A DNA stretch of 8,049 bases. It comes from Endomicrobium sp. Its GTDB lineage: Bacteria; Elusimicrobiota; Endomicrobiia; Endomicrobiales; Endomicrobiaceae. Both the position numbers and the translations under genes were made by a program. Positions 1 to 5,937 of this stretch are shown piece after piece. The stretch covers positions 1 to 8,049 of the forward strand of contig JAITOH010000095.1 of the NCBI GenBank assembly GCA_031290055.1. Reading direction: 5' to 3'. Position 1 is the stretch's first letter. Each line of letters opens with the position of its first letter. A model generated the notes under the pieces. It had not been told where the DNA came from and searched no databases. It saw nothing but the letters and a program-made list of their open reading frames with translations.

Positions 1-428
1 ATTCCAGTATTCATATAAGCTTCATTGTTATAACATATATAAAGCATCCTATGACCTCTTTCCATTGCTCCTGATAAAGATTGCAAACCAATGTCATAAG
101 TTCCACCGTCACCGCCAAAAGCTATAAAACTAAAATCATCTTTAACTTTCCCTTGCGCTTTTAAACTCCTATACGCAATTTCAATACCACTGCACGTTGC
201 CGCTGAATTTTCAAATGCACTATGAAAAAAAGAATCTTTCCACGATGTATAAGGAAAAATAGTTGTTGAAACTTCCAAACAACCAGTAGCACACGTAACA
301 ACAACTGGCCTACTACCTACAGCTATTAAAGCTTGCCTTGCAACTATGCCAGCTCCACAACCTGCACAAAGACGGTGCCCTCCTGTTAAACGCTCTGGAA
401 CTTTACTCAATTCTCTTAAATTTGCCAT
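1..428 (-). CDS. porB: 2-oxoacid:ferredoxin oxidoreductase beta subunit, PorB (partial, 3' end outside window)
   Basis: TPP-binding beta subunit of pyruvate/2-oxoacid:ferredoxin oxidoreductase, a cytoplasmic enzyme that decarboxylates pyruvate to acetyl-CoA and passes electrons through Fe-S clusters to ferredoxin. The first 142 codons are visible and the frame is still open at the left edge. Cys21 and Cys24 (CAGCG) and Cys50 (TGCLE) match the positions of three of the four cysteine ligands of the PorB 4Fe-4S cluster; the fourth would lie outside the window. Residues 105-142 carry the TPP/Mg site, starting [10 protein letters not shown] and continuing through [10 protein letters not shown], which is diagnostic of PorB. 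The ATG at 428 is supported by a doubled Shine-Dalgarno: GGAGGG seven bases upstream, with AGGAGG just before it. It starts 37 bases after porA stops, so the two are almost certainly cotranscribed. Substrate cannot be fixed by sequence alone, but this PorB type and the alpha subunit favour pyruvate. Confidence 0.95.
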   Translation of the reverse strand, partial: MANLRELSKVPERLTGGHRLCAGCGAGIVARQALIAVGSRPVVVTCATGCLEVSTTIFPYTSWKDSFFHSAFENSAATCSGIEIAYRSLKAQGKVKDDFSFIAFGGDGGTYDIGLQSLSGAMERGHRMLYICYNNEAYMNTG

Positions 429-465
429 TTATAATCCCTCCCTCCTCACATAAAAAGCCTTCATC

Positions 466-1671
466 TTAACTTTCTCTTACATTAATATATTTAATGTTAT
501 TTGAAGGCTTCTCCGCGCCAGATGCAACTCTTTCTAACATCTCATAGACGTTTACAATATGCTCAGTACGAATTTCTTTTCCTCCCAAACCATAAACATA
601 ATTTATAACTTTAGGACATATAACTCCATTAGCATATAAAGATGCAACAACATCCGAATAGACAGGTGCAAAAGCCCCAGAACAAGAATCTGCTCTATCC
701 ATAACTGCAATTGCTTTAATATGCGCTAAATCTTTTGCAATTTCTTCTGCAGGAAAGGGTCTATAAATCCTTATTTTTAATAGGCCTGCTTTTACACTTT
801 TTTTTCTCAATTCTTTAACTACAACTTTTGCGGTTCCTGCTGTCGAACCTATAACTACTATTGCAACTTCTGCATCATCAAGCATATATTTCTCGTACAA
901 GCCGTACTTACGCCCAAAGGTTTTTTTAAATTTTTTTGCTACTTCTAAAATCACATTTTTTGATTCTTTCATAGCTTGTGAAAGTAGATATCTATGTTCA
1001 AAGTAATAATCCTGAAGGGCTACCGAACCCAATGTATAAGGTCTCTTCGTATCTAGAAGATATCTTTCTGGCCTATACTCTCCAACAAATGTTTTTACAT
1101 CAGCATCAGGATAAATTTCTACAACTTCCATACAATGAGAGATGATAAATCCATCCGTTGTTACAAGTACTGGAAGTTTTGCTTTTTCAGCAATTCTTAT
1201 AGCTTGGATCATATTGTCATAAGCTTCCTGTGAATCTTCTGAATATATCTGAATCCATCCAGCATCTCTAGCACCCATAGTATCAGAGTGATCACAATGA
1301 ATGTTAATAGGAGCAGAAATTGCTCTATTAACTTCCGCCATAACTAGAGGAAGCCTTAATCCTGAAGCTATATAAAGCATTTCCCACATAAGCGATAGTC
1401 CCTGAGAAGAAGTCCCTGTCATTGCTCTTGCTCCAGCTGCAGAAGCTGCTATCGTTGCCGACATTGCAGAGTGCTCACTTTCTACAGCAACATATTCACT
1501 TTTAACAATTCCATCTGCAACAAACTGTGAAAAAATTTGTAAAATCTCAGTTGCTGGAGTTATAGGGTACGCTGCCACTACATCCGGCTCTATTTGACGC
1601 ATTGCTTCAGCCATCACTTCATTTCCAGTCTTAGCAACAAGTTTTCCTTTTGGATATATTGTTTTTATCAT
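466..1671 (-). CDS. porA: pyruvate/2-oxoacid:ferredoxin oxidoreductase alpha subunit, PorA
   Basis: Alpha subunit (401 aa, close to the usual length of about 390) of the cytoplasmic four-subunit oxidoreductase. The N-terminal half is the pyrimidine-binding TPP domain: YPITP at 35-39 (the Thr equivalent contacts substrate in characterised PFORs), VESEHSAM at 63-70 with the conserved glutamate, and TGTSSQGL at 85-92. Residues 116-130 (RAISAP to DHSD) align with the loop whose arginine binds the pyruvate carboxylate in PFOR, here Arg116, which favours pyruvate over bulkier 2-oxoacids. The C-terminal half (about 255-375) is the transketolase C-terminal-like domain, with GSTAGTAK near 275-282 and the RPFP segment at 304-307. 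The ATG at 1671 has AAGGGG nine bases upstream. It lies 45 bases after porD and 37 before porB in the same operon. No frameshift or missing motif is seen. Confidence 0.96.
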   Translation of the reverse strand: MIKTIYPKGKLVAKTGNEVMAEAMRQIEPDVVAAYPITPATEILQIFSQFVADGIVKSEYVAVESEHSAMSATIAASAAGARAMTGTSSQGLSLMWEMLYIASGLRLPLVMAEVNRAISAPINIHCDHSDTMGARDAGWIQIYSEDSQEAYDNMIQAIRIAEKAKLPVLVTTDGFIISHCMEVVEIYPDADVKTFVGEYRPERYLLDTKRPYTLGSVALQDYYFEHRYLLSQAMKESKNVILEVAKKFKKTFGRKYGLYEKYMLDDAEVAIVVIGSTAGTAKVVVKELRKKSVKAGLLKIRIYRPFPAEEIAKDLAHIKAIAVMDRADSCSGAFAPVYSDVVASLYANGVICPKVINYVYGLGGKEIRTEHIVNVYEMLERVASGAEKPSNNIKYINVRES

Positions 1672-1716
1672 TTTTAATTGCCCCTTAGAAGTTTCAAACT
1701 ATTAATACTAACTAGA

Positions 1717-2028
1717 TTATTTTTTCTCTTGCTCCATTACAATCGCTTTAATTTTATGTGGACATTCTTTTGCACATATTCCGCAACCTTTACAGTGACT
1801 ATAATTTATGCCTGCAACAGTGGTTATTTTATTTTCTCCTAAAACGATTCTTATGGAGTTATCAGGACATGAAATCCAACATAGCAAACAATTAATACAC
1901 TTTTCTTTGTTCCATACAGGTCTTTCTGAACGCCAACTCCCAGTGTGAAAATCAACAGCCGTACCAGCTTCAACTATATTTTCCACAGAAAGCTCAAAAA
2001 CTGTTATTTTTTTTTTCTCTCTTTTCAC
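1717..2028 (-). CDS. porD: 2-oxoacid:ferredoxin oxidoreductase delta subunit, PorD (2x[4Fe-4S] ferredoxin-like)
   Basis: Small electron-transfer subunit (103 aa, normal for the family) that relays electrons from the PorB cluster toward external ferredoxin. Two complete CX2CX2CX3CP motifs are visible: Cys44, 47, 50, 54 and Cys79, 82, 85, 89, each expected to hold a 4Fe-4S cluster. The stretch GTAVDFHTGSWRSERP at 22-37 just before the first motif is typical of PorD rather than of free ferredoxins. The start is a GTG at 2028. An ATG lies in frame five codons upstream but is closed by a TAA after three codons, so the GTG is the first usable start; GGGGGT about seven bases upstream is a moderate ribosome site. 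It follows porG after an unusually long 147-base spacer and precedes porA by 45 bases. Confidence 0.95.
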   Translation of the reverse strand: MKREKKKITVFELSVENIVEAGTAVDFHTGSWRSERPVWNKEKCINCLLCWISCPDNSIRIVLGENKITTVAGINYSHCKGCGICAKECPHKIKAIVMEQEKK

Positions 2029-2175
2029 TTTTTATACCCCCATACTCTAAAAACAAACTTCAACTTTGAATTCTAAGAAAGCCTCATTAATATAACAAAA
2101 ACTGCCTCTCAAGTATCTTAAAAACTCAGACTAACTAAAAAACGTAATAATTTCAACAAACCCCCAACTAAAAAA

Positions 2176-2757
2176 TCAATTTTTTACTTCATTAAAAGCA
2201 CGCTTTATCGAAATAATATTACCATCTATGATTTCTGGTTTATGTCTAAACTTCGCTACAAGTTTAGTTCTCATATCTTCCAAAACACAACCTATATTTA
2301 AGTTCCCTATGATTTTTACTAAGGCACCAAGCATGGGAGTGTTAGGTATATTTTTGCCTATTGTTTCTACGGCAATTTGACTTGCATTTACCACATACAC
2401 TTGATTAGCACAGATATTGAGAACCTTTGCAATTTCTTTACCATTAAAAGAGGTGTTTACTATAACTTTCCCATTTTTACTTATACCATCAATCACAGGA
2501 ACTGAATCTATTAAAGATGGATCTAAAATAACAACATAATCCGGATTTGTTATACCTGAATGAATTGTTATGGGGGTTTCACTTATTCTATTAAAAGACT
2601 GAACTGGTGCGCCCATTCTTTCCGGGCCATATTCAGGAAATGCTTGAATATATTTACCTGTTGCTAGAATAACTTCGGCAAACAAAAGTGCAGCTGTTTT
2701 CGCTCCCTGACCACCACGCCCATGCCAACGAATTTCAATCATTTCCAATGACATCAT
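2176..2757 (-). CDS. porG: 2-oxoacid:ferredoxin oxidoreductase gamma subunit, PorG
   Basis: Gamma subunit (up to 193 aa, usual size 180-195) of the same oxidoreductase. In single-chain PFORs the equivalent domain sits between the alpha-like and delta-like parts and holds the assembly together. Diagnostic motifs are RWHGRGGQGAKTAA at 10-23, FPEYGPERMGAPV at 40-52, DYVVILDP at 73-80 and NTPMLGALVK at 139-148. The protein opens with ATG ATG and has another in-frame ATG at codon 6. A GAGG ribosome site lies three bases from the first ATG and six from the second, so translation from 2754 (192 aa) is at least as likely. It is the first gene of the por group. The 117-base gap after recR contains a TATAAT hexamer on the minus strand (2857-2852) but no convincing -35 box, so an own promoter is possible but unproven. 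Confidence 0.95.
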   Translation of the reverse strand: MMSLEMIEIRWHGRGGQGAKTAALLFAEVILATGKYIQAFPEYGPERMGAPVQSFNRISETPITIHSGITNPDYVVILDPSLIDSVPVIDGISKNGKVIVNTSFNGKEIAKVLNICANQVYVVNASQIAVETIGKNIPNTPMLGALVKIIGNLNIGCVLEDMRTKLVAKFRHKPEIIDGNIISIKRAFNEVKN

Positions 2758-2874
2758 CCACCTCTCTAATTTTATCAGTCTCTTTATCTTAACACAAAAA
2801 AAATAAAATATACTCTTAAAGACAAATCATACTAAAATTATGCATTTTATAATTATAAATCAAAAGTTACCCAA

Positions 2875-3471
2875 TCACATTTCTTTTCGTCCTTCAATGG
2901 CACGAGAAATAGTAACTTCATCAGCATATTCAATGTCACCACCTACAGGCAAGCCATACCCTAATCTTGTAACTTTAACACCTAAATTTTTTATAATTTT
3001 AGCTAAATAAATAGCAGTTATTTCACCTTTGGAGTCCATATCCGTGGCAACTATCACTTCGACAACCCTACCATTTTTTAATATTTTTATCAATTTATCG
3101 ATCCTTAGATCATCAGGGCCTATAGCATCAAGAGGCGACAAAACACCCCCTAGTACAAAATAAAGCCCATTGTACTCCTTAGCCTTGCTTATAGCTAATA
3201 AATCTTGTGGAGTTTCTACAACACATATAGTACTGCGCTCTCTTGAGTTATCGGAACATATTATACAGGGATCATGCTCACTTAAATTATAACAAATACT
3301 ACAATTTTTCATCAAATTTCTTGCTTTTTGTATAGAGTTTAAGAGCTTTTCAACATCATGATAAGGCATTTTTAATATATGATAACTCAAACGCTCCGCC
3401 ATTTTAGGTCCAACTCCAGGCATTTTTTTTATTATTTCAATCATTTTGTCTATAAATTGTGGCCTATTCAT
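2875..3471 (-). CDS. recR: recombination mediator protein RecR
   Basis: RecR, which with RecO (and RecF) helps load RecA on SSB-coated single-stranded DNA at gaps and stalled forks. With the ATG at 3471 the protein is 198 aa, matching the family (about 200). Visible in order: helix-hairpin-helix MPGVGPKMAERL at 17-28; a four-cysteine zinc finger Cys57, 60, 69, 72; a Toprim domain from about 80 to 175 with VVETPQDLLAI and the acidic motif TDMDSKGE at 143-150; and the C-terminal signature TRLGYGLPVGGDIEYADE at 168-185 followed by EGR. The frame extends 11 codons further upstream to a TTG at 3504, but that extension matches nothing in RecR. The ATG has GGAAG eight bases upstream, so it is preferred. 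It follows dnaX by 114 bases. The usual neighbour ybaB/ebfC is absent between them. Confidence 0.95.
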   Translation of the reverse strand: MNRPQFIDKMIEIIKKMPGVGPKMAERLSYHILKMPYHDVEKLLNSIQKARNLMKNCSICYNLSEHDPCIICSDNSRERSTICVVETPQDLLAISKAKEYNGLYFVLGGVLSPLDAIGPDDLRIDKLIKILKNGRVVEVIVATDMDSKGEITAIYLAKIIKNLGVKVTRLGYGLPVGGDIEYADEVTISRAIEGRKEM

Positions 3472-3534
3472 TTCCAAAACTTCCAAATATAAATTATGTA
3501 TCAAAAAATTGGTTTAGCACCCTATGTATAACTT

Positions 3535-3590
3535 TATAGCTTAATGTTGTGGAGATCCTAATAAATCAGTATAAATTATTTTAAGCTATA
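3535..3590. repeat. 10-bp perfect inverted repeat across the dnaX stop codon
   Basis: TATAGCTTAA at 3535-3544 is the exact reverse complement of TTAAGCTATA at 3581-3590, with 36 bases between. The right arm covers the last bases of dnaX including its TAG stop. In the dnaX transcript this could fold into a stem closing the dnaX-recR spacer, with GGATCTCC in the loop able to form a small inner hairpin. It is not followed by a U-run in the direction of transcription, so it does not look like an intrinsic terminator for dnaX. On the opposite strand it is followed by seven Ts, but no plus-strand gene is seen here. Confidence 0.5.
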
Positions 3591-5211
3591 GTTTTTTTGC
3601 TTTTGAATCAAATTTTTTTGCAATTTCTTTTATATATTTAGGGATTGTATTTTCCTTTTCCATATTTGCTTTAAAATCTTCCTTGGTAGCATGATTGATT
3701 ACCACTTGAGAATTTTTCTCATTAATTGCTATATCTTTTTGAGAAAAAGTCCTTTCAGGTACATCTTTTCTTACAATGATCTTCATTTTTATGTTTAACC
3801 CAGTTTTTTCTTGAAAAAGTTTAAAAATTTGTTCTTGAAATTCAAAAACAATATCGTAATTAAACTTTGTTGAAACTATGAATTGCATAGATGAAGCACC
3901 CGTAACTTCAACTAAAATACTTTTCAATATCTCTGCGGTAAGAGGGTGTTTTTTTATTATCTCAAAAACAATGTCATTCCACACAGATATTAAATCCATT
4001 GAACTTTCAGCAAAAATAGATATTACATCATCTTGTAAAACATGTTGTTTTTTAAGAATTGATTGTGTTTTATCATGAACTTCAATACTTTTTTTTAGTT
4101 CATTAATTTTACTTATAAGTTCACCAACATCATAATAAGTTTCAGCCATTTTAAGAAGATGCATTTCAAGAAGAATTCTTGGTTGATCATACCAGCGCAC
4201 TTCTTTAATGAACCTTGACAAAAGATTGTTCATGCGTAGATAGCACGGTATAGAAAACAGAGTTTTTTGAACATCAAAAACTTTTATATCTTCAAGGGGA
4301 ATTTCAATAATTTTAGGGTCAATCAAATAAATCATAAGATGTCTCAAATGATTTCTTAAATCTCTTCCAAACTGCAAGAGATCATAACCCTGATACGAAA
4401 TTTCTTTTACGGTATTTAAAATAGCTTGAATGTTGCCTTCCGCAATATTACCTGTAATTGAAACTATTATATCTTTAGGAAGAAGTCCTAATAATTCTCT
4501 TACATATTTGCCTGTCAGCTTATCTATACTTGAAGTCGCAACTTGATCTAAAAGACTCAAGGCATCTCTCATAGAACCATTAGATGCTGAAATTATTATA
4601 TTTACAGCATCTTCTTCTATCTCAATATTTTCCTTAATCGATATATTTTTTATTGCACTAGCTATATCAAAGTTCGATATAAGTCTAAATCTATACTTTT
4701 GACACCTCGAAAGAATAGTTATAGGAATTTTATGTTGTTCAGTAGTAGCCATAATAAAAACAACGTGATCCGGAGGTTCTTCAAGCGTTTTTAAGAATGC
4801 ATTAAATGCCGGAATTGTTATCTGATGAGCTTCATCTATAATATAAATTTTATATTTTGAATTAGCACTTACAAATTTTACATTTTCTCTCAAAGTTCTT
4901 ATTTCATCTATGCCATTATTTGATGCTCCATCAATTTCCAATACATCAACACTTGCACTTTTCGAAATTTCTACACAATTTTCACATATTCCACAAGGCA
5001 TAACCGTTGGCCCACTCTTACAGTTTAAAGCCTTGGCAAAAATCCTTGCAATGCTGGTTTTGCCACAACCTCTAGGCCCACTAAACAAATAAGCATGGGC
5101 TATCCGTTGTCTAAGAATTGCACTTTTAAGAGTTTGAGAAATATGTTCTTGACCAACAACTTCATCAAAATTTTGTGGTCTAAATTTTCTAGCCAAAACA
5201 AGATATGACAT
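3586..5211 (-). CDS. dnaX: DNA polymerase III subunit gamma/tau (clamp loader ATPase DnaX)
   Basis: Motor subunit of the clamp loader, which opens the beta sliding clamp with ATP and places it on primed DNA. At 541 aa it is shorter than E. coli tau (643). The AAA+ module shows Walker A GPRGCGKT at 45-52, a zinc-binding insert with Cys64, 73, 76, 79, Walker B IIDEAH at 124-129, sensor 1 TTE at 156-158, the SRC arginine finger (Arg169) and sensor 2 GSMRDALSLLDQ at 212-223. Residues about 230-370 are the helical collar (domain III). After a polar linker, residues about 405-482 resemble the C-terminal domain of non-proteobacterial tau proteins, and the end is a lysine-rich tail. The ATG at 5211 has AGGAAG eight bases upstream. 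Codons 372-375 contain an A8 run where a -1 shift gives an early stop (see separate entry). It leads the dnaX-recR pair and is divergent from the tRNA gene. Confidence 0.96.
   Translation of the reverse strand: MSYLVLARKFRPQNFDEVVGQEHISQTLKSAILRQRIAHAYLFSGPRGCGKTSIARIFAKALNCKSGPTVMPCGICENCVEISKSASVDVLEIDGASNNGIDEIRTLRENVKFVSANSKYKIYIIDEAHQITIPAFNAFLKTLEEPPDHVVFIMATTEQHKIPITILSRCQKYRFRLISNFDIASAIKNISIKENIEIEEDAVNIIISASNGSMRDALSLLDQVATSSIDKLTGKYVRELLGLLPKDIIVSITGNIAEGNIQAILNTVKEISYQGYDLLQFGRDLRNHLRHLMIYLIDPKIIEIPLEDIKVFDVQKTLFSIPCYLRMNNLLSRFIKEVRWYDQPRILLEMHLLKMAETYYDVGELISKINELKKSIEVHDKTQSILKKQHVLQDDVISIFAESSMDLISVWNDIVFEIIKKHPLTAEILKSILVEVTGASSMQFIVSTKFNYDIVFEFQEQIFKLFQEKTGLNIKMKIIVRKDVPERTFSQKDIAINEKNSQVVINHATKEDFKANMEKENTIPKYIKEIAKKFDSKAKKL
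4082..4098 (-). promoter_or_regulatory. candidate slippage/frameshift site in dnaX (A8 run, -1 stop two codons on)
   Basis: The minus strand reads CTA AAA AAA AGT in frame (codons 372-375), giving eight consecutive As at 4096-4089 and the heptamer A AAA AAA. A -1 slip on codon 374, or insertion of one extra A by RNA polymerase, continues AAG TAT TGA and stops at 4084-4082, giving a 376-residue protein. That would contain the ATPase and collar but not the tau-specific C-terminal part. Known dnaX genes make gamma in this way: E. coli by ribosomal -1 frameshifting on A AAA AAG, Thermus thermophilus by transcriptional slippage on a run of As. No clear upstream Shine-Dalgarno-like stimulator or strong downstream stem-loop is seen here, so transcriptional slippage is the likelier route if the site is used at all. 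A runs and chance stops are common in AT-rich genes. Confidence 0.4.
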
Positions 5212-5261
5212 CTAATAAACTTCCTAATAATTGAGACATTATTAATTTAAATAATTACAAG

Positions 5262-5279
5262 GCTTTAAAGCTTTAAAGC
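5262..5279. repeat. 18-bp perfect palindrome between dnaX and the divergent promoter
   Basis: GCTTTAAAGCTTTAAAGC is its own reverse complement and also consists of two overlapping copies of GCTTTAAAGC. It sits 50 bases upstream of the dnaX ATG and 20 bases upstream of the -35 box of the plus-strand promoter that faces the tRNA gene. It could be an operator for a dimeric regulator or a hairpin in the dnaX leader. No regulator is identified. Confidence 0.45.
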
Positions 5280-5298
5280 AAATTTCACCTACAATTTT

Positions 5299-5327
5299 AT
5301 GACAAAATTTGAAAATTATGTTATACT
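5299..5327 (+). promoter_or_regulatory. sigma70-type promoter facing the tRNA-Ala gene
   Basis: ATGACA at 5299-5304 (5 of 6 matches to TTGACA) and TATACT at 5322-5327 (5 of 6 to TATAAT) are separated by exactly 17 bases. Transcription would start near 5334 and reach the tRNA after a leader of about 110 bases. It is the best-matching promoter found in the window and points at the only plus-strand gene. Confidence 0.55.
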
Positions 5328-5445
5328 CAATAAATTTTTATTCTTAACTGAACGAACAGTCAACTACAAGAATTCAAATCCAATAGCATAGCATACCATC
5401 TGCAGTGCGACATTTTTTTACAATCGTGCAAAGAAGAGCCCTAAT

Positions 5446-5516
5446 GGGGTCATAGTTAAAGGGAAGAACATATCGTTCGCAACGATAAGATGCGGGTTCA
5501 AATCCCGCTGGCTCCA
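5446..5516 (+). tRNA. tRNA-Ala (anticodon CGC)
   Basis: A full cloverleaf can be drawn. The acceptor stem GGGGTCA (5446-5452) pairs with TGGCTCC (5509-5515) and includes a G3:U70 wobble, the classic alanine identity element, with discriminator A at 5516. The D arm is GTT/AAC with GGG in the loop. The anticodon stem TATCG/CGATA (5471-5475, 5483-5487) encloses the loop TTCGCAA, placing CGC at 5478-5480 after U33. A four-base variable loop is followed by the T arm GCGGG-TTCAAAT-CCCGC (5492-5508). CCA is not encoded and must be added by nucleotidyltransferase. The anticodon reads GCG, a rarely needed codon in such AT-rich DNA, so another tRNA-Ala (UGC) should exist elsewhere. It is the only plus-strand gene seen: divergent from dnaX and convergent with feoB. 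Confidence 0.92.
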
Positions 5517-5730
5517 TTAAATCACTTCTTTATACTAATATACTACAATATTTAAACGTCTGTCGTTTGTGTTATATTTATGAAAATAGATTTTTCGATT
5601 CTGACACACTTACGCTCATAAAGCCCAATGTCTATATGCCTAAACTGGATTTAAGTTAAGGAGGTTTCTACATTTGACTTCTATAATTGCAAACTAAAAA
5701 CTTGGAAATAGACAAAATGTATACCTCTCA
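5489..5730 (+). pseudogene. possible remnants of two decayed genes joined by a strong Shine-Dalgarno
   Basis: From inside the 3' part of the tRNA to 5656 one plus-strand frame has no stop for about 55 codons and ends in a protein-like segment, LIKPNVYMPKLDLS, then TAA. The stop overlaps TAAGGAGGT (5656-5664), a nine-base perfect complement to the 3' end of 16S rRNA. Nine bases after GGAGG a TTG at 5674 opens MTSIIAN and meets TAA at 5695; the same frame then continues KLGNRQNVYLSFYY before the next stop. A stop overlapping a Shine-Dalgarno followed by a well-spaced start is the usual look of an operon junction. The first frame has no good start of its own and the second is broken by a nonsense codon, so I infer decayed genes; neither product is recognised. 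A real seven-residue leader peptide is an alternative. Confidence 0.25.
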
Positions 5731-5937
5731 TTCTATTATTAAAAGTAAAAAATCTAATAACTTATTAATACACATAAAGTTAACACACATATGGCTTATT
5801 CTTAATAAAAATTTATTTATTCTAAACCTAAAACAGCATTCCAGAATTAATTTTTGCAATACAGCAACAACTGATTAATACATTTCAAAACCCTTATCTT
5901 CTCTGCCAAGATCACACATATTTATTTAGCCTAAAAA
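5517..5937. other. 420-base spacer between tRNA-Ala and the end of feoB, no intact gene
   Basis: This is a convergent intergenic region, more AT-rich than the genes. The left half holds the possible gene remnants described separately and a weak hairpin, AAACG-TCTGT-CGTTT at 5554-5568, 37 bases after the tRNA, with no good U-run behind it. The right half has open frames of about 50-60 codons on both strands that lack ribosome sites and look like no known protein. A small AT-rich hairpin (ATCTT/AAGAT, 5896-5912) lies 25 bases after the feoB stop without a convincing U-run. No clear intrinsic terminator was found for either converging transcript. Confidence 0.6.

Noticed and set aside
2852..2857. 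TATAAT on the minus strand as a por promoter
   Set aside because: No -35 hexamer better than 3 of 6 at 16-18 bases; such hexamers are frequent in AT-rich spacers.
3472..3504. Longer recR start at TTG 3504
   Set aside because: The extra 11 residues are outside the RecR family, and the ATG at 3471 has a GGAAG ribosome site at eight bases.
3878..5092. Two plus-strand open frames of 60-66 codons (3878-4078 and 4910-5092)
   Set aside because: Both are antisense to dnaX, one of them over the zinc-finger and Walker A region, with no independent evidence of coding.
5335..5516. Possible tmRNA because of the tRNA-like 3' end
   Set aside because: A complete cloverleaf with its own anticodon arm is present within 71 bases, and no tag-peptide reading frame ending in Ala-Ala is seen upstream.
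5687..5878. 63-codon plus-strand frame in the tRNA-feoB spacer
   Set aside because: It starts at a TTG with no ribosome site at the right distance (the strong Shine-Dalgarno is spaced for the TTG at 5674), has low-complexity composition and resembles no known protein.
5896..5912. Hairpin after feoB as a Rho-independent terminator
   Set aside because: The stem is only five mostly AT pairs and is followed by AAGGGTTTTG, not a U-run.
5728..5919. Minus-strand frame after feoB: a 14-residue ORF (MCDLGREDKGFEMY), TAA, then 48 open codons
   Set aside because: No ribosome site, an in-frame stop and no recognisable similarity. An open run of this length is expected somewhere by chance in the spacer.
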